Part shown: positions 10,745-21,654 of the stretch, one piece after another
How the letters are laid out: each line of letters starts with the position of its first letter
Position numbering within the stretch: position 1 is the first letter of the stretch
Source of the DNA: Eurosta solidaginis
Taxonomy: Eukaryota > Arthropoda > Insecta > Diptera > Tephritidae
Direction of reading: 5' to 3'
Length of the DNA: 64,000 nt
NCBI RefSeq assembly: GCF_040869045.1
Contig: NC_090319.1
Location: forward strand, 227,268,490-227,332,489
Program-made: the position numbers and the translations under genes
The notes under the pieces: generated by a model
What the model was told of the DNA's origin: nothing
Database searches by the model: none
The model's input: the letters and a program-made list of their open reading frames with translations, nothing else

Positions 10745-13700
10745 TCACAGCACCTCATCCAAGCCGACATCTCTGATGAACCCTAGCAGTTCACCTGGCT
10801 TGAGGGATTTGATGTGAGAGTGCTCTGGCCATGGTGAGCCCAAAAACTTAGCCCTACGTCTTGAGATTGCGTCACATTCCAGGAGTATATGTTCCGCCGT
10901 CTCCGCTGATCGATCACAAAATCGGCATGTGTTGTTCGATAGTATGCCCAGCTTCTGCATGTGGCTGTTAAGTCTGCAGTGTCCTGTAAGAATAGCTGTT
11001 AGGATCCTCAGGTTATCTTTCGACAGGCCCATTAATGCCCTATATCGAGTTGTGTTGTAGCCCCCCAGCAGTAACTTAGATTGCCTCAAGCCTGGCATAT
11101 TGCGCCAGTGTTCTTCCCTCTTATCCCTTTCTTCTAATAGTAGATGCCCTCTGATTTCCTGCGGCCCTACTGGCAGGAACGGCTCAGGACCAATAGATCG
11201 TGTCATTGCTGCCTCCCTTGCCAGGCTGTCCGCTTGCTCATTGCCCTCCACTCCCCGGTGGCCAGGAACCCAGGCCAACAACAGTTTGTTGTGTGCTTCT
11301 AGTTGATTTAGCTTTTCAACGCACTCAAGTACTAGTGCTGATTTTATTTCAGACGCCGAGATCGCCTTGAGGGCGGCCTGACTGTCACTGAGTATGGCAA
11401 TTGTCTCGTTGGAGTATTCGCGCTGAAGGTTCAGGTCAGCACACTGGCTTATAGCGAACACTTCCGCTTGAAAAATTCTCGGGTGTGCTCCCAGAGGCGT
11501 TGATATCTTGGCTCTGGGTCCAATGACTCCAGATCCAATCCCCTCTGGCGTCTTCGAGCCATCTGTGTACCATACTATTCTATTTAGCTGATGAATGTAC
11601 ACAATTCTGTTTTCCTCCCACGTACCCTTGTCTCCCAATTCTACTTTGTACCTTCTCTCATAGACTATCTGCCTGAGGATATCATCCCTCGGGAGTTGAG
11701 AGATTGGGATCTTCTCTCTCAATTCCTCCATGTTTCGGGACGATATAACTTTACCTATGTCCGAGCCCTCCTTAGCAATATTCAGGAGGGTTCGCTTGGC
11801 TGACTGCTCTATTGATATATGCAGCGGGGTCAGATCAAGGATAGCCTCCAGCGCTGCTGTAGGGCATGTGCGCATAGCTCCCGTGATGCATACACATGTC
11901 AGTGGCTGAAGTTTTGACAGCGCTTGCCTCGTCGTCGCCCGAGTTGTTTTCGATGCCCAGGCTATCGAACCGTATTTTATCATAGGTTTTACTATCATGG
12001 TATACATCCATCTTAGCACATGCGGGCTACAGCCCCATGATTTGCCTGCTAGACGTTTGCATATCATGATGGACCTCGTGGCCTTAGCTTTCATGGAGTC
12101 GAAGTGCTGTTTCTATAGGAGCTTGGTGTCAAAAGTGACCCCCAAGTATTTCACCGCGGTTCCCTGTTCTAGTGCCACGCCATTTATTGTAATTGCTCTC
12201 AGGGCTGGTAGGACCCTTCTTCTGGTGAAAGTGATGATGGTCGTTTTAGATGGGTTGATGTTAAGCCCCACACTGGCACACCATCCCTTCGTAATATTCA
12301 GTGCTCTCTGTATTATGTCACAGAGCGTACTCTCGAACTTACCCCTTGCAATTATGACGATGTCGTCAGCGTATCCCTGGCATCTTATGCCACTGTCAGA
12401 TAGCTTTTGCAGGAGTTCGTCCACTACTAGGCTCCACAGAAGGGGTGACAGAACACCTCCTTGAGGGCACCCCCTCGTGGTAATAACCTTAACTGCGCTG
12501 TTGCCTACATGGACTTCAGCGATTCTTGTGCGGAGTAGATTGTCAATCCATCTCTGGATAGGCATCTGAATTCCTCTTCTCTGCAGTGCTATGTTTACGC
12601 TTTCATGAGATGTGTTGTCAAAGGCACCCTCAATGTCAAGGAAAGCGCAAATCACTGTTTCCTCTGTTTCGAACGCCCTCTGTATTTCAGATGTTAATTG
12701 GTACAGAGCTGTGTCCGTGGACCTACCCGCTCTGTACGCATGCTGGCTATGATGTAAGGCTCTTGAGGGCGTTCGACCTGATTTCTTGGTCCAATATCTT
12801 TTCCATTGCCTTCAAGACAAAGGAAGTTAGACTTATTGGTCTGAAGGACTTTGCCTGCGAATAGTCCTTTTTTCCTACTTTTGGTATGAAAACCACTTTT
12901 GCTCTTCTCCACATCATGGGTATGTATCCCAGTGCCAGGCTATCTCTCATGATCCTGGCCAGATGTGGGATGATCTGTGTCCCTTGTTGCATTAGCACTG
13001 GGTAGATGCCATCCACCCCCGGAGATTTGTATTTCTCAAAGGATTCCACTGCCCATCTGACTCTGGCCTAACTGAAGAGGGAGTTGGCCAGTTGCCAGTC
13101 TGATCGGGTTGGTTTCACTCTGGGGAACACAGGTTCCGGTACTTGCGGAGAGGCACCCGGAAAATGCGTGTGTAGCAGGGCCCCCGCTCGCTCCTCCACC
13201 GTTCCGGTATAGGTACCGTCTGGAAGCCTAATCGCTAAGTTAATCTCCCTCTGCTCTTTGGCTAGGGCCTTGTGGAGCCTTGCCGCTGCAGGTGTGCTAG
13301 AAATTCCCTCACAGAAATTTCTGAAACTTTCCCTCTTAGCTTTCCTTATCTCTTTATTGTACTTTGTTAGATTTTGAGTGTATTCCTCCCAGTTACCGGT
13401 TCTTATTGCCCCGTTAAAGAGTTTCCTGACTTTCTTCCTTAGTAGTGTTAGGTCATGCGACCACCAGGGGGTTGCCTTCTTACCCTTAACTAAGTAGACT
13501 CGGCAACTGGAGTTGTAGGCATCTATCATTATCTGATTTGCCCTATCCACTCTGCCCTCTAACTCAGTACAGTTAGTGCTTCTGCTCTTATTTCTGAGAC
13601 TATCCGCGTTAGCCTCTATGATACTTTTGTAGCTGCCCCAGTCTGTTTTCCTGGGATTTCTTTTAGGGCTGTATTGCCCCGATACAGCACCCAGCTCAAA

Positions 13701-14369
13701 CCTTATGATCCTATGATCCGATAGGGAGGGTTCTTCTGAGACTCTCCATTTCGAGATCATATTCTCAGTCAGGTTGTTGCCAAGTGTTATATCTAGGACC
13801 TCTGCCCTGACTCTCGTGACAAACGTCGGTTTGCTCCCGACGTTATATAAATTCAAATCGTTGCTGACTATATATTCTAGTAAACACTCACCCCTTTGGT
13901 TGGTACCATTGCTGCCCCACTCCGTGTTGTGGGAGTTAGCATCGCTTCCTATGATCAACGGAAGTTTCGCTCTTCTGCAGTGCTCCACTAGCTTCTGCAC
14001 GTTAACTGGAGGGACTGTGCTGTCGTCCCCCGGGAAGTAGGCTGCGGCCAGCACAATGCTGGTGTTGTCTCCATTCACCTTTGCCTCGATCTGCACCGCC
14101 ACCAGATCCCGGCTTAAAAATTCTGTAATGCAAAAATAGTTAATGTTTGACTTAAGCATTACACATGCTCTTGGTCTCTGCTGTGAGAGATCCCAAATAA
14201 CTTTGTTATTACTTACATTAAGGCCCCTCACCTGTCCCTTGTAAGCCCAGGGTTCTTGTATGAGGGCGATGCCCAGATCATCCGAGGCGAACCTTCTCAC
14301 CAATACAGCCGAGGCTGCAATGGCGTGATGGAGGTTGATCTGGGCTATTTTTATGCTTGTGCCGGTCAT
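10745..14369 (-). pseudogene. LINE ORF2: endonuclease, RT and RNase H (lightly damaged)
   Basis: Endonuclease (14,369-13,700): KIAQINLHHA, ALIQEPWAYKG, IIGSDANSHNTEWGS, LSDHRIIRFEL. RT (13,050-12,100): KSFRPISLTSF, HAYRAGRSTDTALYQL, FLDIEGAFDNTSHE, GCPQGGVLSPLLW, GYADDIVIIA with both catalytic aspartates, KYLGVTFD. RNase H (11,560-11,200): WYTDGSK, FQAEVFAI, LSDSQAALKA, WVPGHRGVEGNEQAD; a Cys/His cluster CRFCDRSAETAEHILLEC follows near 10,900. Lesions: TAG at 13,068, a one-base shift near 12,745, and TAG at about 12,113. Otherwise the reading frame is continuous, so it was probably functional when its source copy transposed. Confidence 0.9.
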
Positions 14370-14446
14370 TTTGGCCCGGCCGGCCTCATCGGATCATCTT
14401 CATCCGACAATCCGCTCTCGCTTTCGTCCAGCCTATTCAGCTCCAG

Positions 14447-14985
14447 CTACTGGAGGTCGAGGCACTGGATGAGCTCTTGTGTGGTGGGAATTTCTTTTTC
14501 ATCCCCAGGCTGCACGATTTTGTCCTTGCTTGCTGCGGTGGGAGGGTTTGTGGTCTCGCGAGCTCTGATGGTATCGGTGCTCGCGTCCGTCATGTTTTCG
14601 TCCGACAGCTCGCCTTTGCCGGTGCCCTCTGCCTCCGCCTTGTCTTCCGGCTGCTCACTATTCCCTGGTTGCCTCTGCCTCCAGGGTCTCACTAGGACCA
14701 GGCCGTACCTATAGTGCAGCTTAAGCCCGTTCCTGCGTATGATTTGACACGATTCCTCGTCTATGCCTACGTCGAGACGTAGGCCTGTTTCCTCTGCGCT
14801 ACAATTAATGACGCGCCATCTCTGCGTCCTGAGGCCCTCATTTTGGTTGGCGAGGAGCCGTAACGCAAACTCTTTTGGGCGTTCCGCACTTCTGGGGAGG
14901 AACATAGTCACATTATGCGTTGGCGGTATTTCATCCCCGCGTCTCGTGCATAATTGTGGCCCTGTCCACCCCTCAAGCGTCGCTA
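14447..14985 (-). pseudogene. LINE ORF1 C-terminal part (DUF4780-like domain)
   Basis: The frame enters at the insertion boundary and reads LEGWTGPQLCTRRGDEIPPT, then VTMFLPRSAERPKEFALRLL and TQRWRVINCSAEETGLRLDV, ending at a stop at 14,447. This pattern resembles the DUF4780 domain common in ORF1 of arthropod LOA/R1-like LINEs, which is thought to act in RNA binding. The tail is acidic and PEST-like. The N-terminal portion with the start codon was lost to 5' truncation; the ATG farther upstream at 15,028 lies in R-unit DNA and is accidental. ORF2 starts 77 bp downstream. Confidence 0.7.
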
Positions 14986-14996
14986 TTAAGCTATTA

Positions 14997-16635
14997 CTTC
15001 TCTTTAAAGTTTTTTTGTGCGCTAACAATTATTTTAGAACATTTTTTTAAGGACTTTGGTACAGACCAATATAGGTAAGTGGCAACAATGGGAAACAATA
15101 TTTTATTTGAACAGAAAATGAGTGAAGCATTAGTTCTCTCACCGTTTGGCGGGTACGAATATATACATATGTAGAGATGAAAGATTTGAGCAACGCGACA
15201 ATGCATTTGAACTGAAAATGAGCGAAGCAGTAGTTCTCTCACCGTTTGGCGTGTACAAATATATACATATGTAGAGATGAAACATTTGAGCAACGCGGCA
15301 ATACAGCATTTGGAGCTTTGTACTCAGGGGGTTTATGAACATAATGGGTCCTACAGATGGCAATTTCGATAGTTGCACAGATTTTCGAATTTACAAAAAA
15401 AATTTTCTATTAATTATAAACAAATAGAGTAATATTTGTTACCAAAAATAGGCCTATGCACTGCGGCTGATCAATACGAATCGACTCATATAACTTTTAT
15501 ATGATTTTACGTATGCTAAGTATGCGAAACATCCTGTAAATTGATTGTATGGACATTTTGTTTGCGTATTAATGAATAGATAGTAGAGTAATATACGGCC
15601 TATTCAATATTTCGACCTCAAATCGAAAACGCTCTTGTGTCGTTTTTTCGTTTAATATACAGCGTGGAATTTTCCGATTCAATAAAGTTGCTTTTAAATG
15701 ATAATAAACTATGTTGAAATAAAAGATAATATAATAAAATAAAATAAGAAATATCAAAATAAATTAGCATAAAAGGCAATATAAAATTTTTTATGTAATA
15801 TCTTTGTACCAAATTTAATATGCAACGTGATTAAAAATAATATAATAAAATTAAATAAGAAATATCAAAATAAATTAGCATAAAAGACAATATACAAATT
15901 TTTATGTAATATCGTTGTAGCAAATTTATTTATTTTTTGTTCACTATTAGACGTGCTATATCTAAAATAAGATAAAATCTGGAAACGCAAAAAACATTTG
16001 GGTCAAATTTGCAATTAATTGTTATAAATAAATAAATTTAGTGAGTTTGAACAAAAGTTGACTCATTATTTCTGATTTCATTTTTTTTAAAGCAACTAAA
16101 ATGAAAAACAAAGAGTGTTAAATAAAGACCTATGCGTTTACGTGTAAGTAAAATTTGTCCAAAAAATAGGCCGGTTAACAATTATTTTAGAACAATTTTT
16201 AAGGACTTTGGTACAGACAAATATAGGTAAGTGGCAACAATGGGAAACAATATTTTATTTGAACTGAAAATGAGTGAAGCATTAGTTCTCTCACCGTTTG
16301 GCGGGTACGAATATATACATGTGTAGAGATGAAACATTTGAGCAACGCAACAATGCAGCATTTGGAGCTTTGTACTCAGGGGAGTTTGTGAACATAATGG
16401 TTCCTACAGATGGCAATGTCAATAGTTGCACAGATTTTCGAATTTACAAAAAAATTTTTCTATTAATTATAAACAAATAGAATAATATTTGTTAACAAAA
16501 ATAGGCCTATGCACTGCGGCTGATCAATACGAATCGATTCATATAACTTGTATATGATTTTACGTATGCTAAGTATACGAAACAGCCTGTCAATTGATAG
16601 TGTGGAAATTTTGTTAGCGAATTAATATATAGATA
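14997..16635. repeat. R-unit copies B and C (head-to-tail)
   Basis: Copy B begins at cttctctttaaag and has the ggactttggtacagac motif near 15,053. Copy C repeats that motif near 16,203, an offset of 1,150 bp. Both contain atgagtgaagcattagttct, the tgtagagatgaaacatttga region and a aataggcctatgcactgcgg block (15,448 and 16,500). Copy B also has an internal extra duplication at 15,150-15,250. Copy C diverges near 16,635, where Gypsy integrase coding sequence begins. No ORF of interest is present. Confidence 0.75.
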
Positions 16636-16639
16636 ATAA

Positions 16640-17000
16640 TTTAATTCATTTATCAACTAAAGAAAAACCAATTAGTATTCATCATGGACTTGCGGACAAC
16701 GAAGTAATTTATAAAAGATTAGAAAAAAAGAACAAGTAATTAACAACATTGATCAGATACAGAATAGGAAGGATCAAGAAATATATAAAACAATGGCTGT
16801 TGACAATAAAGCAAGAACAGCAAATAAAAATATGCCTAGATATATAGAAGCAAAGGTAGTTAAAGAACAAGGGAAAGAATATCAAGCTACAAATGCTAGG
16901 AATAACAAACCCAAGAAGTTCTATAAAGACCAGTTCAGAAAGTTAAAAAATTTCAAAATCGTTCTATAGAGATACCAAACTGTGAGCTTAGCGATAGTGA
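16640..17000 (+). pseudogene. 17.6-like Gypsy integrase C-terminus
   Basis: A frame with stops reads STKEKPISIHHGL, then NEVIYKRLEKK, and IYKTMAVDNKARTANKNMPR followed by VVKEQGKEYQATNARNNK. This is the C-terminal end of a Ty3/Gypsy integrase, the part that follows the catalytic core and contacts DNA. It fits downstream of the truncated integrase at 50,045-50,550 and may come from the same family. A frameshift near 16,725 and several stops follow. The upstream pol region is absent; the sequence joins R-unit copy C directly. Confidence 0.6.
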
Positions 17001-17047
17001 TGATAATCAGTCAAATGTTGTCAATATAGTTTCGATTGGTAAATAAC

Positions 17048-17551
17048 ATGTAAACGTCGGACAAATAGACAGCATACACACATCAAATCTAGTTATTTAA
17101 TATTATGATTATGTAAAATAATTTCTTTGCATGTATGTTAAGTAAATTAAGAACAATTACCTATAAACTTGTACTTTACTTTTACACGATTTGGTTATAT
17201 GTAATTCATAAACTAAAAAGAACCTATGCAAAAACTTGTGACTAATATAAACGTGCCTTTTAATGCGAACGTATCTTCGTCGGGAGGAGTTATATAATAC
17301 TAATAAAGGACAATTAAAAGTTAAATTAGTCTCATCTTTTTGTAAATGTTCTGAAGACATTCTTTTTACTCAATATACTGTGTTATTTGTAACTTGATCA
17401 AAATGTAGTTTCAATAATTCGATCATAAGAACTTTTGATGTGTGTAATTTTTTATAAATATTGATATAAATTATAAATTGATATCATTAAGAAATTTTGA
17501 TTCTTTTTCATTGTAAACTTCAAATAAAGAACTTACTTTAAAATTAAAATT
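17048..17551 (+). repeat. LTR of the 17.6-like Gypsy element (start approximate)
   Basis: The last 150 bp of this segment are repeated with few changes at 27,098-27,237 (shared ttcaataattcgatcataag and caaataaagaacttacttta). There the repeat is followed directly by a tRNA-type primer-binding site, so this is an LTR. Position after the integrase C-terminus suits a 3' LTR. The right edge at about 17,551 is fixed by comparison; the left edge is a guess. Confidence 0.65.
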
Positions 17552-18170
17552 TACCCCTTCCGGCTTTTTATAAGTTCCGGCCTCGTTACAATTGTTTTTA
17601 TTTTTGTTTTTAAAATCTATCAGTGAATCCCACGATTTGCGGAAAACGGGGTCGTCCACCCCAGGCAGAGATCCGCTGTAACTGGGGCAAGGCCTAAATT
17701 ACAAATGGGTGTGGCTGGTCCCCAGAGGGCTCCGTTAGCGACTGGGCTATTTGAGGGGCCCCCCAGCCAGGCTGACCATCGGCAGGGCAACGCATAACAC
17801 CACCTGTCCGGTCCCACCTTGAGTCCACGTTCAAGAGTAACAGCTATTAAGGAGCTAAGCGACTAATGGCACTGATTCCTAAACTTAGCTAGCACTCCCC
17901 TAGCGGGGTACTGTAGTGATTATTACCAGCCGGCACCCTCTAGGGGGGCTCAGCCCAAGGATTTTCGCCAGCCAGAAGTAGTAGTTACTGCGACAGATTT
18001 ATTATTAATTTCATCAGATGCCGTGCAAATGACAGACGACAATGAAAGTGAGCTTCGTTCAGGCTGATTAGCAGTAGATACAACAATTTTGTTATTGCCC
18101 ATTGCACCATTATTGCGCTTGTTTTCCTTAGCTAAGCTACCAACAATTGTCCACATATGTATATAGATTT
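17552..18170. other. Unassigned GC-rich segment with a weak LINE ORF1-like end
   Basis: The stretch 17,630-17,960 is markedly GC-rich against AT-rich surroundings and contains ccccagagggctccgttagc and aggggccccccagccaggct, consistent with a retroelement untranslated region. On the minus strand 18,156-17,950 reads a short frame (GNNKIVVSTANQPE, TTTSGWRKSLG) that faintly resembles a LINE ORF1 end. I do not recognise a family and see no supported gene. Confidence 0.35.
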
Positions 18171-18743
18171 TGGCGCTTTAGTAGTCTCCGAAGCTGACAT
18201 ATCTAGAGCCATAACTGATCTTAAAAATTTAATGTATGTTGATGTTCTTGGACTGTCGGTATTCTTAATTAAGCAATATATATTTCGATTTCTGAGCCCC
18301 TTGGACTACTATTCAGCCTTTCATTGCAATTAAGATTATTTCTAGATGATTGGAAATTAGCCTCGGTCACCCTATATTCAAAGCTGGAGATAAATGTGAC
18401 ATCACGAATTATCGCCCTATTTCCAAATTACTGAACTTTTCCAAATTATTTGAGAGTATTTTGAGCAGTCAACTTGCTTTTGCATTTAAACCATTTATAT
18501 CTCTTGCGCAACATGGTTTTGGACCTGGCAGGTCAACTGTTACTAACCTGTTGGTATTTTCAATTTTGTTTCGTCTCTTGTTAAGGGTGCACAGGTGGAT
18601 GCTATCTACACTGACATATCAAAAGCCTTCGACAAAGTTAGCCACAATTTATTTCTGAGTAAGCTCTTTTTAATGAGTGTACATGATCAGTTCCTCAACT
18701 GGATCAAATCATACCTTACTAAGAGGGTCAGTTTTGTTATGAT
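18171..18743 (+). pseudogene. CR1/Jockey-like LINE RT, first part
   Basis: Frames shift repeatedly but read ISRAITDLKN, LFLDDWKLASVT, GDKCDITNYRPISKLLNFSK, QHGFGPGRSTVTNLLVF, AIYTDISKAFDKVSHNLFLS and FLNWIKSYLTKRVSFVM. These are the finger and palm motifs of a non-LTR RT related to, but different from, the LINE at 5.2-9.8 kb. Coding stops at the hAT insertion (8-bp duplication gttatgat ending at 18,743) and resumes at 20,421. Confidence 0.8.
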
Positions 18744-20420
18744 TAGGGCTGCTCAACTCCTATACACTTGTAGCACTTTTGTTTTTTTTTTTGCCCTGAA
18801 TCGTAGGTTGGTGGCCACCGTGGTGTGATGGTAGCGTGCTCCGCCTACCACACCGTATGCCCTGGGTTCGCACCCCGGGCAAAGCATCATCAAAATTTTA
18901 GAAATAAAGATTTTCAATTAGAAGAAAATTTTTCTTAGCGGAGTCGCCCCTCGGCAGTGTTTGGCAAGCGCTCCGAGTGTATTTCTGCCATGAAAAGCTC
19001 TCAGTGAAAACTCATCTACCTTGCAGATGCCGCTCGAAGCCGGCATAAAACATGTAGGTCCCTTCCGGCCAATTTGTGGGGAAAATCAAGAGGAGCACGA
19101 CGCAAATTGGAAGAGAAGCTCGGCCTTAGATCTCTTCGGAGGTTATCGCGCCTCACATTTATTTTATTTTTATTTATGAAAATGCTCCAATTTCTTATGA
19201 AAGTGCCAATAAAACGCATTCCCGTATGAAGCTCAGGCATTTGTGTATGAAAAAAAAATTAACATTAACAATTTGACAACAAAAATAATTCAACAATATT
19301 ATAGCACTGAATAATATTTGTAATCAAAATTGATTCATAAATAAAATTAAAATAAATAATTTACCGCGGAGCTGAAATATATGGGCATATGACCAACGAA
19401 TATAAGCAAAACTGTACCAAAAGAAGAGGAGCCTATTCTAACTTCATATCGTATTATTTAATTACCCTCAAGGGAAGTCAGTAACTAGTGATACAAAATT
19501 CTGATTCGGAACTAGATGCGTAATATGTACTAGTTCGTAAGTAGCTAGATTTTCAGTTACGAAATCGACAGTTTGGATTTTTATATTTCATATTTAACAT
19601 ATATTTGGCAAATATGCCCCCGACAAAAAACTGCTACCAGCTTAACGAGCTGCAACTACATATGAGTATGCCTTTTTCTCAACACTATTCCACCAGTTCG
19701 TAACTATCGAAAAAGTATCAATAAAGAAATGTGTATATAGTAAGAAACTAGTGAAAAGTTAATGCATCGGGGACAATTTCCACCCTTTAGGACATCGCTA
19801 TGTTAAAGAGATACATAGATAAGAGATAGAGATAGATGCACTTGTTTTGAACTAGAAATTCTGTTTCTTTTTTTGGTTATAAGACATTTTTTTGGTTATA
19901 AGACATTTGTTCACTAGAAGTAAACATTTTATTAAATTCAAGTGGTTTTTCAGCACCTCAGTAATCTCTGTTGCTAATATATGTAAATTTGAACACAAAT
20001 TTAAAACAAACCCGCGGATCCCTCTAATTAAGCATTTCAAAGTTTTCAAACTCAATTTCCAATGCACCATTCGCGGAAATATCCTTATACATTTTTAGTA
20101 TGACTATTGAAAAACATATTCCGACGATATATATAGAATATGTTCCTACAAAAAATTAGGCTAGAGCTCAATGTAATTTTTCGCTACTTTCAGAATTAAA
20201 TTTATTGGCTCTTGTATGTTGATGATATAACTATTTACGAAATATTTTAAGCAAACATTTTGTAACTTGAAACCAAATATTCAACTTTTACCGACCTCAA
20301 ACAATTACAATTTTATAAATATATATTTTTTAAATGCATACAATAAAAGTCTCAGTGCATATACAATTTTGTACATGTATTGTGATTTGCAATTCCATAT
20401 AAAAATTATGAGCAGCACTG
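18744..20420. mobile_element. hAT-type non-autonomous DNA transposon (8-bp TSD)
   Basis: The 1,677-bp segment splits a LINE RT and is flanked by the exact 8-bp duplication gttatgat (18,736-18,743 and 20,421-20,428). Its ends are inverted: tagggctgctca on the left and, reverse-complemented, cagtgctgctca on the right. An 8-bp duplication and short termini of this form are typical of hAT elements. No transposase frame is visible; the interior is AT-rich and carries SINE copy 1. Confidence 0.82.
18812..19176 (+). mobile_element. tRNA-derived SINE, copy 1
   Basis: The head gtggccaccgtggtgtgatg with ggttcgcaccc (18,865-18,875, matching the tRNA B box) forms a pol III-type promoter. The body includes gcagatgccgctcgaagccg and the tail ggttatcgcgcctcacattt leads into T-rich DNA. 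Two further copies at 21,282 and 48,096 align along the full length, including gtcgcccctcggcagtgttt. It lies inside the hAT element and so inserted later. Confidence 0.88.
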
Positions 20421-21275
20421 GTTATGATCGACAATCATCTCCGCACATTGCCACTTCGGAAGTGCCGCAAGGCAGTCTACTGGGGTCACTATTGTTTCTA
20501 ATTTTTATTAATGACGTGAGCTCCTGTTTCAAACACTGTAATCATCTTTTATATGCTGACGACTTGAAGATTTTCAAGATGGTTAAAAGTTCCCCTGATA
20601 TTGAAATTATTCAATATGAGCTTAACTTAGCTTAAGTTAGCTCCCAATATCGACAAGGTCTCCTTTTTAACTTAACATAAAAGCCGTACACCGCTGGCAT
20701 CATCCTATTCTATTTCGAACATTGCCCTAAATTCTTATTCAAAAATAAAGGATCTTGGTGTAGCTTCTGATTCCAGTTTTACTTTTACAGAACATATTAA
20801 CTTTATCGTTCCCAAGGCTTATGCTTCCCTTGCCTTTGTTAAGAGGAATAGTCGTGAGTGAGGTCTTTAATAATGCTTTTGTTATGTCTAAACTTGAATA
20901 TGCTGTCATAGTCTGGAAGCCCTTGTACGCTATTCGTTTGAACAGAATTAAGCGTGTGGAGAAAAGATTCGTGTACTTTGCATTGTCTCATTTAGGGTTT
21001 GATTTGCCTATTCCGTCATATTTCTGTTGTAGATTGATTAATATACAAACACTTGTGGTTCGGAAAACAATGTTTATATTAATATTTGTGCATAGCTTAC
21101 TCTCTGGGATGATTGATTTCCCCTCCTTGTTGGAGCTCATAAAACTTAATTTTCAGAGTAGATCGTTACGTCACTCTGATTTGTTTGATTTAGTGTAAAT
21201 TAATGTTTATTTTTGTTCGCTTTACTATGTAATAAATTGTTAACTGGTCTGTAAGGCTTGAAATAACATAGACTA
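20421..21275 (+). pseudogene. CR1/Jockey-like LINE RT, second part and 3' end
   Basis: This resumes the RT broken at 18,743: SEVPQGSLLGSLLFLIFIND, LLYADDLKIF with both aspartates, then across shifts KDLGVASDSSFTFTEHI, MSKLEYAVIVWKPLYAI and IPSYFCCRLINIQTL, with a stop at 21,198. Several frameshifts (about 20,640 and 20,840) show decay. About 80 bp of 3' DNA follow before SINE copy 2. The catalytic YADD motif survives, but the gene cannot be translated as a unit. Confidence 0.8.
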
Positions 21276-21281
21276 AATTAT

Positions 21282-21645
21282 GGCGGTCACCGTGGTGTGA
21301 TGGTAGCGTGCTCCGCCTACCACACGGCATGCCCTGGGTTCACACCCCGGGCAAAGCAACATCAAAATTTTAGAACTAAGGTTTGTCAATTAGAAGAACA
21401 TTTTTCTAAGCGGGGTCGCCCCTCGGCAGTGTTTGGCAAGCTCTCCGGGTGTATTTCTGCCATGAAAAGCTCTCAGTGAAAACTCATCTGCCTTGCAGAT
21501 GCCGTTCGGAGTCGGCATAAAACATGTAGGTCCCGTCCGGCCGATTTGTAGGGAAAATCAATAGGAGCACGACGCAAATTGGAAGAGAAGCCCAGCCTTA
21601 GATCTCTTCGGAGGTTATCGCGCCTTACATTTATTTTATTTTTTA
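21282..21645 (+). mobile_element. tRNA-derived SINE, copy 2
   Basis: It aligns with copy 1 from the ccaccgtggtgtgatggtag head through the ggttatcgcgccttacattt tail, with ggttcacaccc at the B-box position. A candidate 8-bp target duplication taaattat lies at 21,274-21,281 and 21,646-21,653. It separates the 3' end of one LINE from the start of the next fragment. Confidence 0.88.
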
Positions 21646-21654
21646 TAAATTATT

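Larger units (their letters stand above)
10682..14985 (-). mobile_element. LOA/I-like LINE with RNase H, 5'-truncated, 11-bp TSD
   Basis: The element is bounded by a perfect 11-bp direct repeat ttaagctatta at 10,671-10,681 and 14,986-14,996; the joined sequence restores the R-unit as read at 5165-5180. On the minus strand the order is partial ORF1, then ORF2 (endonuclease, RT, RNase H), then a short tail tatctatctatc. The left part of ORF1 is missing because the insertion is 5' truncated. Two in-frame stops and one frameshift are the only lesions I see in ORF2, so it is recent. The RNase H places it in the I/LOA-type lineages. Confidence 0.9.

Noticed and set aside
11997..12464. 155-aa plus-strand frame, and 14,256-14,714 plus-strand frame
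   Set aside because: Both lie antisense to LINE ORF2/ORF1 with clear RT, endonuclease or DUF4780-like motifs; they are shadow frames.
16980..17050. An env gene between integrase and LTR of the Gypsy copy
   Set aside because: There are too few bases and no signal peptide, membrane span or cleavage motif; the space is filled by short broken frames.
18812..18890. A possible tRNA gene
   Set aside because: The B box and stem-like head are there, but the same text heads three full SINE copies and lacks a proper anticodon arm and terminator.
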